Shown: in pieces, positions 27,139-37,027 of the stretch
Position numbering within the stretch: position 1 is the first letter of the stretch
How the letters are laid out: every line of letters begins with the position of its first letter
Assembly (NCBI GenBank): GCA_947473045.1
Contig: CANJCO010000015.1
Coordinates: 24,946 to 88,945, forward strand
Length of the DNA: 64,000 nt
Direction of reading: 5' to 3'
Origin: Myxococcales bacterium
Lineage (GTDB): Bacteria > Myxococcota_A > Polyangia > Polyangiales > Polyangiaceae
Notes under the pieces: generated by a model
Databases searched by the model: none
What the model was told of the DNA's origin: nothing
What the model saw: only the letters and a program-made list of their open reading frames with translations
Translations under genes and position numbers: made by a program

Positions 27139-29736
27139 TCAGAAGAAGTTGCCGATGGTGAACTCGAACACGTAGGGCTCTTCGTAGGCCTGCGGCATGA
27201 GCGGGAAGCCCCACTCGAAGCGCAGCGGGCCGAGCGGAGAAAACCACCGGACGCCGAAACCGGTCGAGGTGCGCAGGTAGCCGAGGCTCGACGCGTCGAA
27301 GCAGGGCGAGACGACGCGGCTGAACTGGGGCCCCGGCGTCGTCTTGCAGAACTGATTCTCGGTGTTCCACGAGTTGCCGGCGTCGAAGAACACAACGCCG
27401 CGAATGCCGACCTTGTCGATGATCGGAAACTCGAGCTCGAGGTTCTCGTAGGCCTGGAGATTGCCACCGATGTTCGCACCGTTCGGAATCGGCGGCGCGT
27501 TCGGATCGAGCGACGTGTTGAGCGGAAGGCGTGAGCCGATCGTGCGCAGCCTGTAGCCGCGGACGTCGAGAATTCCGCCCAAAAAGAAGCGCTGGAAGAT
27601 CGGCACGCCCTGCGAGCTGGGGCTCGTGATGAAGCCCACTTCGGTGTTGAGCTTGAGCACCACGCCGGTGCCGGGCTGTCCCGTTCCGCCGCCGAAATTG
27701 TAGTAAAATCGACCGGTATAGCGGTGTCGTAGAAACTCGATCTCGCTGCCGACGGCGCTGGTCGCGAGCTCGGTCGACAGCTGCACGTAAACGCCGCTCG
27801 ACGGAAACAGGCGGTTGTCGCGGGTGTCGTAGACCAGGGCCGGTCGCATCGAGACCGTGCGACCGCTGTTGAACAGGTTGGCGAGCGGAAGTCGCTGAAA
27901 CGTGGAGACGTAGCCCGAGGGCTGCCCGAAGAACGTCGACGTGCCGCTCGTGTCGACCTTGTCGTACTGCGCCGTTCCGGTGAGGCTCAGGCGGAGCCAA
28001 GGCTGCGCGAGCGCGTAGCCGAAGGTGAGCGAGCCACCGAGCGATCGCCTCGCGAAGTCGGTGTAAACGTAGAGCTGGTCGTAGAGCTCGGTCGACGCCG
28101 ACCAGTCCGAGTCGAGAAAGTACGGCTCGAAGAAGCGCACGCTGAGAATCTGCCGAAGCCCCGAAAGCTGCGCCTGGAAGGCGAGCGACTGGCCGTTGCC
28201 AAACAGGTTGGCTTGCTGCACTTGCGCGGTGGCGATGAAATTTTCAACCGAGCTGAAGCCCGCGCCGACTTGGAAGGTCCCTGTGGGCCGCTCGCCGATC
28301 TCGAAGTACACGACGACCTTGTCGGGCGACGAACCTTGCTCGACTGTAACGTCGACGCGCTCGAAGTAGCCGAGCGCCATGACGCGGCGCCGCGAGGTCT
28401 CCTTGCCGCTCTCCGAGTAGAGCTGGCCTTCCTGAATTTCGAGCTCGCGCCGAATCACCTTGTCGCGCGTCTTGGTGTTGCCCTTGACCTCGATGCGCTC
28501 GATGCGCACGGGAGGGCCGCGCTTGATGGGGATGATGATGTCGACCTGGCTCGTCGTCGGATCGACCTCCGTCTCGGGATCGGCCTCGACGGTGTAGAAG
28601 CCCGCGTCCTTGTAGAGCGTGCGGACGGCCTCGAGATCCTTGACCACTTCGGCGCGGTTGAAAAATTCGCCCGAGTGCGCGCGGACCATTTGGCGCAGCG
28701 CGCGTCGGCCGCCGAGCGGCTCGAGCTCAACGCCGTCGGGGTCCTTTTCGAAAATTTTCAGCTGACGAATCTTGAAGCGCGGGCCTTCGTGAATCACGAC
28801 CGTGATCTCGATGCCCTCCCGATCGGTCGTGAGCATCACGCGCGGCGTGCCGATCTGCACGTTCATGTAGCCCTTGTCGTAATAAAGGGCGCTGAGCAGC
28901 AGCACGTCGCGTTCGAAAATATCCTGGCGGTACGGGCCGCCCGAACCGAACGACAGAATGCTCTGCTGACCGGTCTGCATCACCTCGCGGAGCTCGTCGT
29001 CGGTGACGTGCTCGTTGCCGATGAACGTGATGCGGCGCACGCTGACTTGCTGCCGCTCCTTGACCTTGAATCGGACGATAACGTCGTTGTCGCGCTGGTC
29101 GTCGACGACAGGCTCGACCTCGGCGAGGAAGTACCCTTTTTCGGAGTACGCGTCCTTGATCTTCTGGGCGCTGCGACGCACGGCGGGAAGGCTGAGGATC
29201 GTGTTCGGCTTGAGCTCGACAGCCTCGGTCAGCTTGTCGTTTTCGATCTCCTCATTGCCTTCGAACTCGATGCCCTTGATGTTCGGGCGCTCGGTGACCT
29301 TGAACCGCAGCCGCACGCCGCGGTCGGCGTTGGTGAGGTCGACCTGCAGGTCGCTGAAAAAGCCCGAGTCCCAAAGCGCGCGGACATCGCCGGTCAGGTT
29401 GTCGATTTTAAAGAGGTGGCCGACCTTCATGCGAAGGTAGCTCGAGACATCTTCTTGCGACACGCGGCGGTTGCCGTCGACGTCGATCGATACGATCGCG
29501 AGGCCTTCGGCTTTCTCGGCGTCGGAGGGGGCGAGTCGCACGATCGGGCCCGGTTCGGCCGCTTTTGGCGCTCCGGCCGCTTCGCCCGACCCGGGTTGTG
29601 CGGAGCCGGCGTCGCTGTCCTGAGCGTAGCCCGCGCTCTGCCACGTCAGCCCGGCGAGGGTGATCCACGTGAGCATGAGCCACGCGAGCGGCGAACGTGC
29701 TCGCGTGAACGTGGCGGTCGGGAGGAAAATGGGCAT
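27139..29736 (-). CDS. bamA: Outer membrane protein assembly factor BamA
   Basis: Core Omp85 protein that inserts beta-barrels into the outer membrane. The 865-residue protein has a signal peptide (to about residue 38, cleavage near YAQ-DS) and an Ala/Pro-rich linker. About five POTRA domains follow (about 70-440), with repeated motifs such as VDGNRRVSQEDVSSYL, IEFEGNEEIENDKL and VKGNTKTRDKVIRREL. The 16-strand barrel starts with GTFQVGAGFSSVEN, has the VRGY motif of the L6 loop, and ends in the aromatic IGNFF. The frame is open upstream, but ATG 29736 begins the signal peptide and has AAGAG upstream. The 154-base gap before it holds an AT-rich patch and no gene. Confidence 0.93.
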   Translation of the reverse strand: MPIFLPTATFTRARSPLAWLMLTWITLAGLTWQSAGYAQDSDAGSAQPGSGEAAGAPKAAEPGPIVRLAPSDAEKAEGLAIVSIDVDGNRRVSQEDVSSYLRMKVGHLFKIDNLTGDVRALWDSGFFSDLQVDLTNADRGVRLRFKVTERPNIKGIEFEGNEEIENDKLTEAVELKPNTILSLPAVRRSAQKIKDAYSEKGYFLAEVEPVVDDQRDNDVIVRFKVKERQQVSVRRITFIGNEHVTDDELREVMQTGQQSILSFGSGGPYRQDIFERDVLLLSALYYDKGYMNVQIGTPRVMLTTDREGIEITVVIHEGPRFKIRQLKIFEKDPDGVELEPLGGRRALRQMVRAHSGEFFNRAEVVKDLEAVRTLYKDAGFYTVEADPETEVDPTTSQVDIIIPIKRGPPVRIERIEVKGNTKTRDKVIRRELEIQEGQLYSESGKETSRRRVMALGYFERVDVTVEQGSSPDKVVVYFEIGERPTGTFQVGAGFSSVENFIATAQVQQANLFGNGQSLAFQAQLSGLRQILSVRFFEPYFLDSDWSASTELYDQLYVYTDFARRSLGGSLTFGYALAQPWLRLSLTGTAQYDKVDTSGTSTFFGQPSGYVSTFQRLPLANLFNSGRTVSMRPALVYDTRDNRLFPSSGVYVQLSTELATSAVGSEIEFLRHRYTGRFYYNFGGGTGQPGTGVVLKLNTEVGFITSPSSQGVPIFQRFFLGGILDVRGYRLRTIGSRLPLNTSLDPNAPPIPNGANIGGNLQAYENLELEFPIIDKVGIRGVVFFDAGNSWNTENQFCKTTPGPQFSRVVSPCFDASSLGYLRTSTGFGVRWFSPLGPLRFEWGFPLMPQAYEEPYVFEFTIGNFF

Positions 29737-29890
29737 CTCTTGGCGGCGCGTTCGCGCGCGAAAAATCGATCGCGGCGAGCGCCCCTCGTAGCGCACCCTT
29801 TGGGGCGGGGTCAACGTCGTTCGGCCCCCAACCCCTGCATAAAAAGCTTGTAAATAGCCCTTTTTCGCGACGACGCGGGCGGCGGGCGGT

Positions 29891-31153
29891 TCATGCAGCA
29901 GCGCGCGGCGTGCGGGGTAGCCACCACGCGAGCGCCGAGAGCGCGATCGCGGCGGGCAGTAGAAGCATCGCGAGCTGCATGGGCGCGTGGTCGGCGATGA
30001 GGCCGACGAGGGGAGGGCTCCAGAGGTCGCCGAAGAGGTGAATCGCGAAGATGCTGAGCGCCATCGCACTGCCGCGGACGCCCGCGGGAACGCTCGACAG
30101 CAGCGCGGCGTTGATAGGCGAGGTGGTCAGAAAGAGCGCCACGATCGCGACGAAAATGAGCGAGAAAAATGCCGTCGAGGTCGGCGAGAGAAAGCACGCA
30201 GCCGCAAACGGCGCGCCCAGGGCGCTGGCGACGGCGCAGACGCGGAGGTGCGCGCGTGCGCCCGGGTGGTCGCCGGCGGCCTCGCCGCTTGTGGTGGCGC
30301 GCTTCGCCGCCCGGTCGCCCCAGGCCCCGCCGATGCCTGTCCCGATGATTCCGCCCGCGACGAGAATCAGCCCGAACGCGTAGTTGGCCTTGTCGAGATC
30401 GGTTTTGTACTGGTGGTGAATGTACTTCGGCGCCCAGTGCGCGAAGCCTCCGAGGGCGAACGTGAAAAGGCAGTAGCCCGCCACGGCGCGCGCATAAACG
30501 CGCTCTTTGAGAAGCGGTGCGAGGCTCGCGCGCAGGCTCAGTGCGCGGGCCGCGGCGGCGCGATTGGGCTCAGCGATCAGCAGGCACAGCAGCGCGAAGA
30601 CCGCCCCGGGCAGGCCCGCTGCGTAGAACGCCTCGCGCCATCCGTAGTGCTTTTGCACGAAGCCGCCGAGCAGGTAGCCGATCGCCGACCCTACGGGCAC
30701 GGCGAGGTAGAACACGCTCAGCCACTTGCCCTTGCGGTCCGGCGGCGCGAGGTCGTCGATGATGGTCGGCGCGACCGCGGCGTAGCTGGCTTCGCCGGCG
30801 CCGACGAGGGCGCGCGCTGCGATCATCGAATAAAACGAGTGCGTATGGCCGGTTGCGATCGTCGAGGCGCTCCACACGATCACGCCCAGCGTCATGAGTC
30901 CGCGGCGCGTCTGCCAAACCTTCCAGGGTGCATCCGGCGTCGCGCGGGCCCTGTCTCCGAGGTAGCCAAACAGGGGGCTTAGCGCGAAGTATCCAACGAG
31001 GAACGCGGTGGCGAGCAGGCCTCCCTGCGTCTGCGTGAGGTCGAGGTCGACCTGCACGCGCGCGAGCACCGCCGCAAGCACGGTGCGATCGACGTAATTG
31101 ACGAAATTGAGCGCGGTAAGCAGCGCGAGAATGAGCTCGGGGCGTCGGATCAC
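29891..31153 (-). CDS. MFS transporter, Spinster-like
   Basis: A 420-residue inner-membrane protein with 12 predicted helices. The opening LNFVNYVDRTVLAAVL and the loop FGYLGDRARA (motif A between helices 2 and 3) are typical of the Spinster-like (Spns) branch of the major facilitator superfamily. VGAGEASYAAVAPTII in helix 4 also fits. Bacterial members may carry lipids, sugar acids or drugs; the substrate cannot be read from sequence. The GTG start at 31153 is divergent from the topoisomerase VI operon with 107 bases between. Its stop lies 154 bases before the bamA start on the same strand. Confidence 0.82.
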   Translation of the reverse strand: MIRRPELILALLTALNFVNYVDRTVLAAVLARVQVDLDLTQTQGGLLATAFLVGYFALSPLFGYLGDRARATPDAPWKVWQTRRGLMTLGVIVWSASTIATGHTHSFYSMIAARALVGAGEASYAAVAPTIIDDLAPPDRKGKWLSVFYLAVPVGSAIGYLLGGFVQKHYGWREAFYAAGLPGAVFALLCLLIAEPNRAAAARALSLRASLAPLLKERVYARAVAGYCLFTFALGGFAHWAPKYIHHQYKTDLDKANYAFGLILVAGGIIGTGIGGAWGDRAAKRATTSGEAAGDHPGARAHLRVCAVASALGAPFAAACFLSPTSTAFFSLIFVAIVALFLTTSPINAALLSSVPAGVRGSAMALSIFAIHLFGDLWSPPLVGLIADHAPMQLAMLLLPAAIALSALAWWLPRTPRAAA

Positions 31154-31223
31154 GCAGGCGACGCTAGCACGCGAATTTCGCGTCTCGACCGCGGATGCGT
31201 TCGTTCCAAACGATGCGCAAAGC

Positions 31224-31253
31224 TTGACATCTGTTCACCCAAGCGTTTAGGCC
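31224..31253 (+). promoter_or_regulatory. Possible promoter of the topoisomerase VI operon
   Basis: A perfect TTGACA (31224-31229) lies 31 bases before the top6B ATG. A -10 with the normal spacer would be TTTAGG, TTAGGC or TAGGCC (31246-31253), all weak. If used, transcription would begin almost at the ATG, giving a nearly leaderless message. Confidence 0.35.
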
Positions 31254-31260
31254 ATGCGCC

Positions 31261-33219
31261 ATGGCGAAGAAGGCTGCCAAGAAAATCCCTCCGAAGGTCA
31301 CGCCCAGGGTGGCGCGGCCCGCGAGGCCGGTCGTTGCTCCAGACAAGCCGCTGCGGCCTGCCGCAAAGGCGCCCGTCGCCGTCGCGTCGAAGACGAAAGC
31401 GGTCACAGTGGCCGATACGCTGCCACCCCGGAGCGTCGCGGCGCCGCCTCCGCCCGCGGTCGCGTCCGCCGAAATCGTTCCCGACGCTTCTACTGAAAAG
31501 AAGCCCGCTCGCCGCTCTACGGCGGAAGCCATGGGGCAGAAGCAGCGCGACATCTCGGTCAGCGAATTTTTCACCAAAAATCGCCACCTCCTGGGCTTCG
31601 ACAACCCGGCCAAGGCGCTGCTCACCACCGTGAAGGAGGCCGTAGACAACTCGCTCGACGCTTGCGAAGAGGCTGGCATTCTTCCCGAGCTTCGCGTCGA
31701 GATTCGCGAGGTCGCCGAAGGGCGTTTCCGCGTCGCCGTCGAAGACAACGGCCCGGGCATCGTCAAGGCGCAGATCCCCAAGATCTTCGCCAAGCTGCTC
31801 TACGGGTCCAAGTTCCACCGCCTCCGTCAGTCGCGCGGGCAGCAGGGCATCGGCATCAGCGCAGCCGGCCTGTACGCGCAGCTCACCACAGGCAAGCCCG
31901 TCGTCATCATTTCGAAGACGGGCAAGGGCAAGCCGGCGCATCGAATCGAGCTGCGCATCGACACCAAGCACAACCAGCCTGACGTCGTAAAAGACGTCTT
32001 TGAGCCGCAGTGGGCGCCTGAACACGGCACGCGGGTCGAGCTCGAGCTCGTCGCGGCCTACCGCGGGGGCCGCACGGGGGTCGATTCATACCTCGAACAG
32101 ACTGTCGTCGCCAACCCGCATCTGGGACTGACCTATGTACCTCCCAAAGGCGAGCCCGTGGTTTATCCGCGCGTGTCGAACGAGCTGCCGCGGGAGCCTC
32201 AGGAGATCAAGCCGCACCCCCATGGCGTCGAGCTGGGCATGCTCCTCAACATGCTGCACGACGCCGACGATTCGACCGTAAAACAGGTGCTGTCCAGCTC
32301 GTTTTCAAGGGTCAGCGCGAGCGTCGCCGAAGACATCTGCCGCAAGGCGAAGGTCGACTCGAAGGCGAAATCGACCAGCATTCACGGCGACGACGTTGAC
32401 CGGCTTCACAAGGCGCTGGGTGAGGTGAAGCTGATGGCGCCGCCGACCAGCAGCGTCGTTCCGATCGGCGAAGACCTCCTCAAGGCGGGCCTCGCGCGCC
32501 GCTTCCCGAACGCCGAGTTCATGGTCTCGGCCACGCGCCCGCCGAGCGTCTATCGCGGCAACCCGTTCGTGGTCGAAGTGGGGCTTGCCTATGGCGGCGA
32601 TCTGCCCCGCGACGAGCCCGCCGAAATCATGCGGTTCGCCAACCGCGTCCCGCTTCAATACCAGCCCAAATCGTGCGCGATCAGCGAGAGCATCTACCAG
32701 ACCAACTGGAAGGCCTACGAGCTCCAGCAGCCCAAAGGCTCGCTGCCGGTTGGGCCGATCGCGATCGCAGTGCACCTCGCGAGCGTGTGGGTTCCGTTCA
32801 CCAGCGAGGCAAAAGAGGCCGTCGCGCACTACGACGACCTGCTCAAGGAGATGCGCCTCGCCGTGCAGGAGTGCGGCCGCAAGCTGGGGGCGCATCTGCG
32901 CGCGCGGGATCGCGCGGCGAGCGAGCAAAAGCGTCTGTCGATTTTTCAGCGCTACATCCCCGAGGTGTCCGCGGCGATCGCCAACATTATCAAGGGCGAC
33001 AAGGCCGCCATCGCGCAGTCGTTTCACCAGGCGCTGCCGAACTACGTCAAGATCACGCCGGAGGAGCCTGAGAGCGGAGCGCCGCCTGCCGCCGATGGGG
33101 CGTCGTCCGCGGTTGCCGGAGGCGGTCCCGCGTCGCCGGCGCTGCCTCCCGCACCCAAGGTGAAGCCGGGCGGCAAACCCGCCCCGAAGTCGCGCAAGGA
33201 CCAGCTCTCTTTAATCTGA
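31261..33219 (+). CDS. top6B: DNA topoisomerase VI subunit B (GHKL ATPase)
   Basis: ATPase and transducer subunit of the type IIB topoisomerase. Of its 652 residues, 1-92 form a Lys/Ala/Pro-rich tail absent from archaeal enzymes. The GHKL fold follows, with [11 protein letters not shown] (124-134, catalytic Glu126 and Asn130), EDNGPGI (161-167), [22 protein letters not shown] (ATP lid, 179-200) and a helix-two-turn-helix region. The transducer has [10 protein letters not shown], which contains the switch region seen in Top6B. The C-terminal 55 residues are Pro/Gly/Lys-rich. The top6A gene follows after 12 bases. Topoisomerase VI is standard in archaea and plants and sporadic in bacteria. Confidence 0.93.
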   Translation: MAKKAAKKIPPKVTPRVARPARPVVAPDKPLRPAAKAPVAVASKTKAVTVADTLPPRSVAAPPPPAVASAEIVPDASTEKKPARRSTAEAMGQKQRDISVSEFFTKNRHLLGFDNPAKALLTTVKEAVDNSLDACEEAGILPELRVEIREVAEGRFRVAVEDNGPGIVKAQIPKIFAKLLYGSKFHRLRQSRGQQGIGISAAGLYAQLTTGKPVVIISKTGKGKPAHRIELRIDTKHNQPDVVKDVFEPQWAPEHGTRVELELVAAYRGGRTGVDSYLEQTVVANPHLGLTYVPPKGEPVVYPRVSNELPREPQEIKPHPHGVELGMLLNMLHDADDSTVKQVLSSSFSRVSASVAEDICRKAKVDSKAKSTSIHGDDVDRLHKALGEVKLMAPPTSSVVPIGEDLLKAGLARRFPNAEFMVSATRPPSVYRGNPFVVEVGLAYGGDLPRDEPAEIMRFANRVPLQYQPKSCAISESIYQTNWKAYELQQPKGSLPVGPIAIAVHLASVWVPFTSEAKEAVAHYDDLLKEMRLAVQECGRKLGAHLRARDRAASEQKRLSIFQRYIPEVSAAIANIIKGDKAAIAQSFHQALPNYVKITPEEPESGAPPAADGASSAVAGGGPASPALPPAPKVKPGGKPAPKSRKDQLSLI

Positions 33220-33231
33220 GGAACCCCCCCC

Positions 33232-34374
33232 ATGGCCGCCAAGAAAGCCGCTCCGTCCGCAGCCTCCGCAAAAGCCGCCGCCTCCAAGCGCGACGCCGTC
33301 ACCCTCGCCAAGATCGAAAAGCTCGCTCAGGCGGCGCTCAAGACCGTGAAGGCCGGCGACAATCCCGCCCTCGAACTGCCGGTTCGCGCGCTGTCGAACG
33401 TGTCGTTCAACGCGAAAAAACGCATTATCGAGCTCGGCGGCAAAACGCAGACGCGCGAGTTTTTCAACACCTCGATGGCGCGTAAATTCATGCAGACGTT
33501 TCTCGTGGCCGACAAGTGCCGCGAGCTTGTGCTGGCCGACAAGACGGTCACGATTCGTCAGATGTATTACCTGAGCAAGCACACGGTCGCGGGCTCGAAC
33601 GAAAATACGTTTGAAGATCAGGGCGAGAGCGATCCGATCATCGAAGACCTCGAGGTCGGCATCGACGCGCTGCGTGAAGAGCTTCACCTCTATGCGAACA
33701 AGCGCGGACTGGTCGCGGGGCCGCTCGTGGTCAACGACACGGGAGACGAGATTGACCTCGCGCGCATGGGCCGCGGCGGCTGGGGAATTCCCAGCATCTG
33801 CGAGTCGGACGTTCTCAAGTTCGTGCGCAACAAGGCCAAGTTCGTGCTCCTCGTAGAGAAAGTCGCCGTGTGGCAGCGACTCAACGAGGACGGCTTCTGG
33901 CAAAAAAACGAATGCATCCTCATGACGAGCGAAGGGCAGGCGGCCCGCGGCGTGCGGCGCATTCTGCAGCGCTTCGCAACCGAGCTGAATCTGCCGGTTT
34001 ACGTGCTCGTCGATAACGACCCCTGGGGGCTGTACATCTACTCGGTTCTCAAACAGGGGAGCATCAACCTCGCCTACGAATCGATGCGCATGGCCGTACC
34101 GAACGTGCGCTTTTTGGGCATGAGCTCGTTCGACTACAAGAAGTTCAACCTCACCGCGGCGGTCGAGATCAAGCTGAACGACGACGACATCAAGCGCGCG
34201 CAGCAGATGAAGGCCTACCCCTGGTTTCACGACAAGAAATGGCAGCGCGAGATCGACGAGCTCCTCCACAACAAGTTCAAGATGGAGGTCGACGGCTTCC
34301 TCACGAAGAGCGTCACGTTCATCGCTGAGGAGTACATTCCGAAGAAGCTCCGCGACCGCGACTATCTGCAATAG
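33232..34374 (+). CDS. top6A: DNA topoisomerase VI subunit A (Spo11-like cleavage subunit)
   Basis: The DNA-cleaving subunit that pairs with Top6B to relax and decatenate DNA. The 380-residue protein has a short Ala/Lys N-terminal tail and a winged-helix 5Y-CAP domain with VTIRQMYYLSKHT (106-118). The catalytic Tyr is one of Tyr112/Tyr113, probably 113 by Spo11 alignment. A Toprim domain follows, with Glu209 in VLLVEK and Asp261/Asp263 in VLVDNDPWG. All Mg2+ and cleavage residues are present, so an active enzyme is expected. ATG at 33232 has GAGGAAC upstream, separated by a C7 run. The B-then-A order in one operon ensures matched supply. No helicase or recombination gene is adjacent. Confidence 0.93.
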   Translation: MAAKKAAPSAASAKAAASKRDAVTLAKIEKLAQAALKTVKAGDNPALELPVRALSNVSFNAKKRIIELGGKTQTREFFNTSMARKFMQTFLVADKCRELVLADKTVTIRQMYYLSKHTVAGSNENTFEDQGESDPIIEDLEVGIDALREELHLYANKRGLVAGPLVVNDTGDEIDLARMGRGGWGIPSICESDVLKFVRNKAKFVLLVEKVAVWQRLNEDGFWQKNECILMTSEGQAARGVRRILQRFATELNLPVYVLVDNDPWGLYIYSVLKQGSINLAYESMRMAVPNVRFLGMSSFDYKKFNLTAAVEIKLNDDDIKRAQQMKAYPWFHDKKWQREIDELLHNKFKMEVDGFLTKSVTFIAEEYIPKKLRDRDYLQ

Positions 34375-34428
34375 CGGCCCGTTTGCGGCGTGCCGAGTTG
34401 TGCCGCGCGGGCAAACAAATCCGCCCGG

Positions 34429-34448
34429 GCGCGACGCGCATGTCGCGC
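34429..34448 (+). terminator. Hairpin after top6A, possible terminator
   Basis: GCGCGAC, six-base loop, GTCGCGC: a perfect 7-bp GC stem 55 bases after the top6A stop, in the 218-base gap before the next gene. No T-run follows, so a Rho-independent role is uncertain. The remainder of this gap shows a T/C-rich patch but no convincing promoter. Confidence 0.3.
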
Positions 34449-34592
34449 AGGGCGCGAGCTTTACGCTTCTTGCCGCGATGTTTGCGCGGAATGTCGCCTT
34501 CTTTTACGTTACAGTTTCCCGAGCGGTTCCAGTAGGCGCGCGTTGGCACGGCGTCTGCTCAGCAATCCAGCTCAATGGCCAAGAGGTTCACC

Positions 34593-35762
34593 ATGCGTCG
34601 TTCGCTACTGATGATTGCTCCCCTGCTTGTCTGGTCGGCCGCGGCTTGCAGCAGCAACGACAAAAGCCTTTTCGATGCCGACGCCGGGTCCAACACCGAC
34701 GCGGAAGTCGATCCGTTTGGCAACGGCACCGACGCGGGCTTCAAGGGCGGTGAAACCGGAACCGGCGGCGGCTGCAAGTCTGACCCGGGCAACTACGACA
34801 TCCCCGGCAACATGTGCGACGACGATGGCGACGGCACGGTCGACAACCCCCCGAACTGCGACGTCGGGCTGCCTCAGGGCGGAGACGCGCTGGCCTTCGC
34901 GAAGGCGATCGGCCTTTGCCAGCAGGCCGGCGGCGGCAAGTGGGGGGTCGTCTCTGCGGCCTACACACAAGGCTACAACCGCAAAGACGCGCCCGACGCC
35001 AAGCAGCACGGCATCCTCGCAAAGTTCGGAAGCGCGGTGAAGCCGCGGCAGGGCGGCCGACTCGGCGTGCTCTCGTCCGGCGAAGGACAGGAGCTCGACA
35101 CTTGCAACTTCCTCGACGGTCAGTCCTTCAAGGGGGGCTGCCCCATGACGGGCGCGGGCGCTGCGCCTCCGGGCTATCCCAAACCGGCGGCGGGCTGCCC
35201 GGTCGACAGCACGGTCAACGACGTCGCGACGGTGAAGCTGACCGTCAAGGTTCCCAACAACGCCAAGGGCTTCGCGTTCGACTTCGATTTCTACAGCGGC
35301 GAGTGGCCTGAGTACGTGTGCACGAAGTTCAACGACGCCTTTATCGCCTATCTCACCAGCCAGGCCTTCAACGGCGGAAAGCCCGATAACGTCTCGTTCG
35401 ACGCGAAGAACAACCCCGTTAGCGTGAACAACGGCTTCTTCGACCGCTGCTCGCCCGCCAACGCTACTGTCGGTTGCGTGGGCACCAAGCCGTCGAAAGC
35501 TGCCTGTACGAGCGGCAACGGAGAGCTGCAGGGAACGGGCTTCTACCAGCCCGGCATGCAGAATTGCGGACAGAACGACTCCGGCGGCGGCGCGACAGGC
35601 TGGCTTACCACCAAGGCCCCCGTGCAGCCGGGAGAGACGATCACCATCGAGTTCATGGTGTGGGACACCGGCGATCAGGCCTACGATTCGAGCGTGTTGC
35701 TCGACAACTGGGCGTGGCAGCCTTCCGACGTCACCGTCGGCACGGACCGTCCGCCCAACTGA
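34593..35762 (+). CDS. Choice-of-anchor-L domain surface lipoprotein, copy 1
   Basis: A 389-residue lipoprotein. The leader MRRSLLMIAPLLVWSAAAC gives a lipobox ending at Cys19, then an Asp/Gly-rich linker and DNDGD-type acidic segments (CDDDGDGTVDN). The choice-of-anchor-L beta domain spans about 95-385 with QHGILAKFGSAVKPRQG, FDFDFYSGEWPEYVCTKFND, AFIAYLTS and PVSVNNGFFDRCSP. The start at 34593 is chosen over ATG 34575, because AAGAGG stands six bases upstream and the signal peptide then begins properly. Nearly the same AGAGGTT-start spacing occurs before copy 2. Function unknown; the domain is common in outer-surface proteins of myxobacteria. Confidence 0.8.
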   Translation: MRRSLLMIAPLLVWSAAACSSNDKSLFDADAGSNTDAEVDPFGNGTDAGFKGGETGTGGGCKSDPGNYDIPGNMCDDDGDGTVDNPPNCDVGLPQGGDALAFAKAIGLCQQAGGGKWGVVSAAYTQGYNRKDAPDAKQHGILAKFGSAVKPRQGGRLGVLSSGEGQELDTCNFLDGQSFKGGCPMTGAGAAPPGYPKPAAGCPVDSTVNDVATVKLTVKVPNNAKGFAFDFDFYSGEWPEYVCTKFNDAFIAYLTSQAFNGGKPDNVSFDAKNNPVSVNNGFFDRCSPANATVGCVGTKPSKAACTSGNGELQGTGFYQPGMQNCGQNDSGGGATGWLTTKAPVQPGETITIEFMVWDTGDQAYDSSVLLDNWAWQPSDVTVGTDRPPN

Positions 35763-35813
35763 CTCCGGTCTCCGCGCCGAGTTCTTCTTTCTTCGTTTGC
35801 CGAGAGGTTGCCC

Positions 35814-37022
35814 ATGCGTCGCTTTGTCTTCCCCGCGCTCGTTGTTGTGGTCTCCGCCTGCGGCACCACGCCTGTTTCCACGTTTGGGGCAGACGGCGGC
35901 GACGTCGACAGCGGCGTAGCCAACCCGAACGGCGACGACGGGGGCAACCCCTTCGGGCAGGTCGACGCGAGCGCGCCCGATTCGGCCGTTAGCGCGTGCG
36001 TTCCCGATCCGGCCAATTTCGACATCCCCAAAAACGGCTGCGACGACGACGGCGACGGCGTCGTCGACAACGCTCCGGCCTGCGACACGGGGCTCCCGCT
36101 CACCGGCGACGCGATGCAGTTCGCCAAGGCGCTCGGGCTTTGCCAGATGGCGAGCGCCGGCAAATGGGGCATCGTGTCGGCCGTCTATACTGACAGCTTC
36201 GGCTCGTCGATGGCTCCGGTCGCCGAGCAGCACGGCATCTTGTCGAAGTTCGGAAACGTGCTCAAGCCGCGGGAGGGCGCTTCGCTGGGCGTCATTTCTT
36301 CGGGCTATGCGCGTGAATACGATGAGTGCGGCGCGCCTCAGTCGCCCTTCAAGGGAGGGTGCCCGATGAACGTGCAGACGAACGCCAGCGCGCCGCAGGG
36401 ATATCCGAAGGATTCTCCGAACTGCCTCGGCGTCGTCACCGACCAGTCCGTGAATGACATGATCACCGTCAAGCTGACGATCAAGGTGCCGCACAACGCA
36501 AAGGGCCTCGCGTTCGACTTCAACTTCGGTTCGGGCGAGTGGCCCGAGTTCGTGTGCACCACCTTCAACGACGCCTTCATCGCCTACCTCACGAGCAAGG
36601 CGTTCAACAGCGGCAAACCCGATAACATCTCGTTCGACTCAAAGAACAACCCGGTGAGCGTCAACAACGGCTTCTTCGACCGATGCTCTCCCAAAGGTGC
36701 CGAGGGCATTTGCAGCGGGGTCGCCCAGGCGATGGGCGGGAAGAAGGGCGCATGCGCGGGCGGCGATTCGGAGCTGCGCGGCACGGGCTTTTACAACCCG
36801 GACTACAACTGCGACTTCAACATGTCGACGCAAGACTCTGGCGGCGGCATGACCGGCTGGCTCACGACGAAGGCGCCCGTGGCAGCCGACGAAACCATCA
36901 CGATCGAGTTCATGGTGTGGGACACGGGCGATCACTCCTACGACTCAAGCGTGCTGCTCGACAACTGGCAGTGGCAGGGCGATCCGACGGCGATCGGAAC
37001 CGACCGCCCGCCCGTTAACTGA
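35814..37022 (+). CDS. Choice-of-anchor-L domain surface lipoprotein, copy 2
   Basis: A 402-residue paralogue of the preceding protein. It shares the order of blocks: lipobox VVSAC (Cys16), an Asp/Gly linker, GCDDDGDGVVDN, GLCQMASAGKWGIVSAVY, EQHGILSKFGNVLKPREG, the near-identical FNDAFIAYLTS and SVNNGFFDRCSP, and the end EFMVWDTGDHSYDSSVLLDN. Divergence is greatest in the linker and in a Cys-rich loop at about residues 155-205. ATG 35814 with GAGAGG upstream is chosen over TTG 35808. The two genes clearly arose by tandem duplication and are probably co-transcribed; 51 bases separate them. The 86 bases after it consist of the half-site array. Confidence 0.8.
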   Translation: MRRFVFPALVVVVSACGTTPVSTFGADGGDVDSGVANPNGDDGGNPFGQVDASAPDSAVSACVPDPANFDIPKNGCDDDGDGVVDNAPACDTGLPLTGDAMQFAKALGLCQMASAGKWGIVSAVYTDSFGSSMAPVAEQHGILSKFGNVLKPREGASLGVISSGYAREYDECGAPQSPFKGGCPMNVQTNASAPQGYPKDSPNCLGVVTDQSVNDMITVKLTIKVPHNAKGLAFDFNFGSGEWPEFVCTTFNDAFIAYLTSKAFNSGKPDNISFDSKNNPVSVNNGFFDRCSPKGAEGICSGVAQAMGGKKGACAGGDSELRGTGFYNPDYNCDFNMSTQDSGGGMTGWLTTKAPVAADETITIEFMVWDTGDHSYDSSVLLDNWQWQGDPTAIGTDRPPVN

Positions 37023-37027
37023 CGGTC

